A DNA stretch of 64,000 nt from Alisma plantago-aquatica (Eukaryota; Streptophyta; Magnoliopsida; Alismatales; Alismataceae): the NCBI GenBank assembly GCA_963693085.1, contig OY856412.1, forward strand, positions 1,129,876,744 to 1,129,940,743. The letters run 5' to 3'. This document shows positions 61,921 through 64,000 of the stretch, in pieces. Position 1 is the stretch's first letter. The number at the start of each line of letters is the position of its first letter. The notes under the pieces are model-generated. The model was not told the origin of the DNA. It saw only the letters and a list, made by a program, of their open reading frames with translations, and did no database searches. A program made the translations under genes and the position numbers.

Positions 61921-64000
61921 AGACATTTCAGCCTCTCAAAAGTTGAATAGGTTTGGGGCTCACTACATGACTTGGGTACCCCACATAGTGCTCTAGATCG
62001 GACTCATGTAATACAATATACAACATGTTATCTTGAGGGGTAAGGATAAACACAACCATCTCCACCAATCCATCTCAAATGGACCCATATATCAGGGACT
62101 CAGCTTTCTCAGTTGAAGCTTAGAGGGGTCGGATTTTCACATCACATATTCTCCCATAGTGAACTGCATGTCAGTCTACTTTGCATCAGCTCGCAACTCA
62201 TGTCACCGCTAGGCTCTCTCTCTCAGCCATTGCACGATCAATGTGACTTCATCTGCACACATTGTAGTTCTTTTCTAACCTTCACGAGGCCTCCTTCACC
62301 AACATCATCTTAATGAAGTGGTGACCGACACAACCTCCTTCTAGAACTTCTTTCATCCCGATAAAGGCTATGGTGGTTAACATCACATCTTAAGAACTGT
62401 CTCTATGTATCACCCGGAATGAGCACACATGCTCTCATCAGACCCTCTAGTCTAGATCATTTTGTCCATTAGTATGAGGTGATAAACGGTATTATAATTG
62501 AGTTATTCATGTATCTACTTCCGCCTTATGGAAGTGAGCCTTGGTCATACCCAAGAACTTTCGAACTCACATCATGGTGTGGTCGAACCATCTTTCTTTC
62601 TTAAGTGGTTCAACCAAATCTGTCCTGTGATAGTACTCTTCCTTTCTCATGTCATCTAGGTAAGGCGATCTACCATAACCCATATTGGATCTCGACCTTC
62701 CTTGGTCCAGGGGAGACTCACAACATCCATAGTGAAGAACTTCCATTCTCTCTCAGGAACTCTTTATACTTTATATCCATGTCCTGGGTTACTGGTGTTC
62801 GTCCTTCGCCTCCCAACTTGCATGGCCACATGCTACATGCAACTTTGTTTTAAGCATCCAAAGTGCCACTATCACTTACCATGGTGATCATGATTTCCTA
62901 TATATCATGATTCCTCAAGATCGATTCCTCAAAAAACCTAAACCACTCTTATTAGGGTTTCATTACCTTCCTATCCAAGGAAGTACATATGACGTTCGAC
63001 AACCATCCTTTCATTATATCATGGACTAGGCTGGCTATGCAAACAACCACTAATATTGTTCAACATATCTCATTATACCTGAGCGTTATCCAAAATTATC
63101 TCTTTTTCTCAACTTAAGGTTAGCCTAATAAACCTCGACTTCTTCTAGCTTCTAGCTAAACTAGGAATTATATCTCAACTAGAGTATTCATTACCACCTC
63201 TTATCCTTAGGTGTTAGGTAACATACACCTCCATGTATTATTCTTATCATCTCAGTTCAAACTCTAAGTTTATCTTCATCAAGAAACTCTGAGCTCATCC
63301 ACCTGGTGATCAGACTCAACCTTGTATAACTTGCAAATACCACCAAACTTCTACTAGGAACATCCTTACAAGGTGATTATCTTAATACTTCTTGGTGTTT
63401 GTACACCATCCATGTATCATTCACTCCACAAGGGTATGTTATCATCTCTATCCTCATACCTTGTAGCAACATTCCAACTCGTATCATCTTTTATCCTTGG
63501 TGTATGGCATGCATACTGTCCCATCTCTCCCTCTCATAACAAGAGGAAATAAGAATTTGGCGGCCGTCCAAACACAAAGTTCTTCCTGTTCCAAGAGTAG
63601 AGATGATACATCCACATCGCTAGTACACCTTCAATTCTAAGTTGAAATGTGCAACTTATGTCTCTACATCACAAACATCATGATATCAGGGTTACTTCCA
63701 TGGAAAACTTGTCTCGAACCTACTTGGGTTACTACGCAATCCTTGGTCATCTCCTCTAGGTCTATAGGGTGCTGATACTTTTGGGGTCATCCCTCTTCCC
63801 TCATGCATCAGAGAGTGCCCTACTCATCTGCCCTTTGGGTCCTATGAGTTCATGAAGGTGATCAATCTCCTAACCCATGTCCCTCAGACAATGATAAATG
63901 TTACCTCCTGACCCTATGGTCATGTGCATCTAGGGAATTAGGCAACTCCTTCTTCCATCGGTCTTATCCCTTCCTGACCCTAGGACAAACTTAGGATTCT
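61921..64000 (-). other. Decayed pol interior of the second chromovirus, not resolvable by eye
   Basis: By position this should hold integrase and part of RT on the minus strand. I found only weak, short resemblances and no catalytic motif I would defend. Short plus-strand frames near 62113 and 62605 are not credible genes. Confidence 0.5.

Larger units (their letters stand above)
58420..64000 (-). mobile_element. Second chromovirus (Tekay/Del-like), 3' part, minus strand
   Basis: The 3.3-kb 3' LTR (58420-61721), a polypurine tract and a decayed chromodomain at the expected place identify it. The remaining 2.1 kb to the window end should be integrase and RT on the minus strand, but frames are too broken for me to trace. 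The left limit at 58420 is inferred from similarity to the end of the LTR at 56233. Confidence 0.7.

Overview
This is plant nuclear DNA made almost entirely of nested transposable elements. I see no ordinary host gene. The plant origin follows from the element families (chromodomain Ty3/gypsy, Athila-like Ty3/gypsy primed by tRNA-Asp, a CACTA terminus with a GCGTCGGTT hairpin array, L1-type LINEs with plant-style ORF1, copia) and from a decayed piece of plastid rpoB. A large-genome flowering plant is likely; I cannot name the species.

Layout. (1) 1-1934: right-hand end of a CACTA DNA transposon, inserted into (2) 1938-3760: the 5' end (LTR, tRNA-Asp PBS) of a minus-strand Ty3/gypsy element. 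That element sits in the left LTR of (3) a minus-strand LTR element (3761-8659 plus 44583-47180) whose 3.65-kb interior shows no gag-pol but carries an rpoB fragment. The right LTR of (3) was split by (4) a plus-strand chromovirus (Tekay/Del-like, 8660-44577, 5-bp TSD GTGAA). Its pol was split twice: by (5) a 17.1-kb Athila-like element (13374-30441, TSD ACTAT) and by (6) a full-length 7.5-kb LINE (32887-40412, 16-bp TSD). (7) 47181 to about 48690: 3' end of a minus-strand copia element, the host of (3). (8) 48704-56232: an older plus-strand LINE, split by (9) a collapsed LTR-PPT-LTR remnant (49711-53906) and cut in its RT domain by (10) a minus-strand LTR element (56233-58419). Element (10) is in turn interrupted by (11) another minus-strand chromovirus (58420 to the window end) with a 3.3-kb LTR and a decayed chromodomain.

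The most unusual object is the Athila-like element. Downstream of gag-pol it has what looks like a second transcription unit. A palindromic CCAAACGGTC repeat block and TATA box resemble its own LTR promoter, followed by a short leader, an intron-like segment (donor 21858, CTAAC branch site, acceptor 22434) and an ATG two bases later. The downstream reading frame encodes a plant-transposon-protein/Athila-type domain, a Pro/Ser/Thr-rich linker, coiled coil, an acidic tract and two successive Ulp1 (C48)-like protease domains, the second lacking the catalytic cysteine. All coding regions here are broken. Many stops fall where C-to-T change of CAG, CAA or CGA explains them, and the older chromovirus has three catalytic Asp-to-Asn changes, as expected from decay of methylated DNA.

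All boundaries were read by eye from LTR pairs, TSDs, PBS and PPT motifs. Family names rest on protein motifs and have not been checked by database search.
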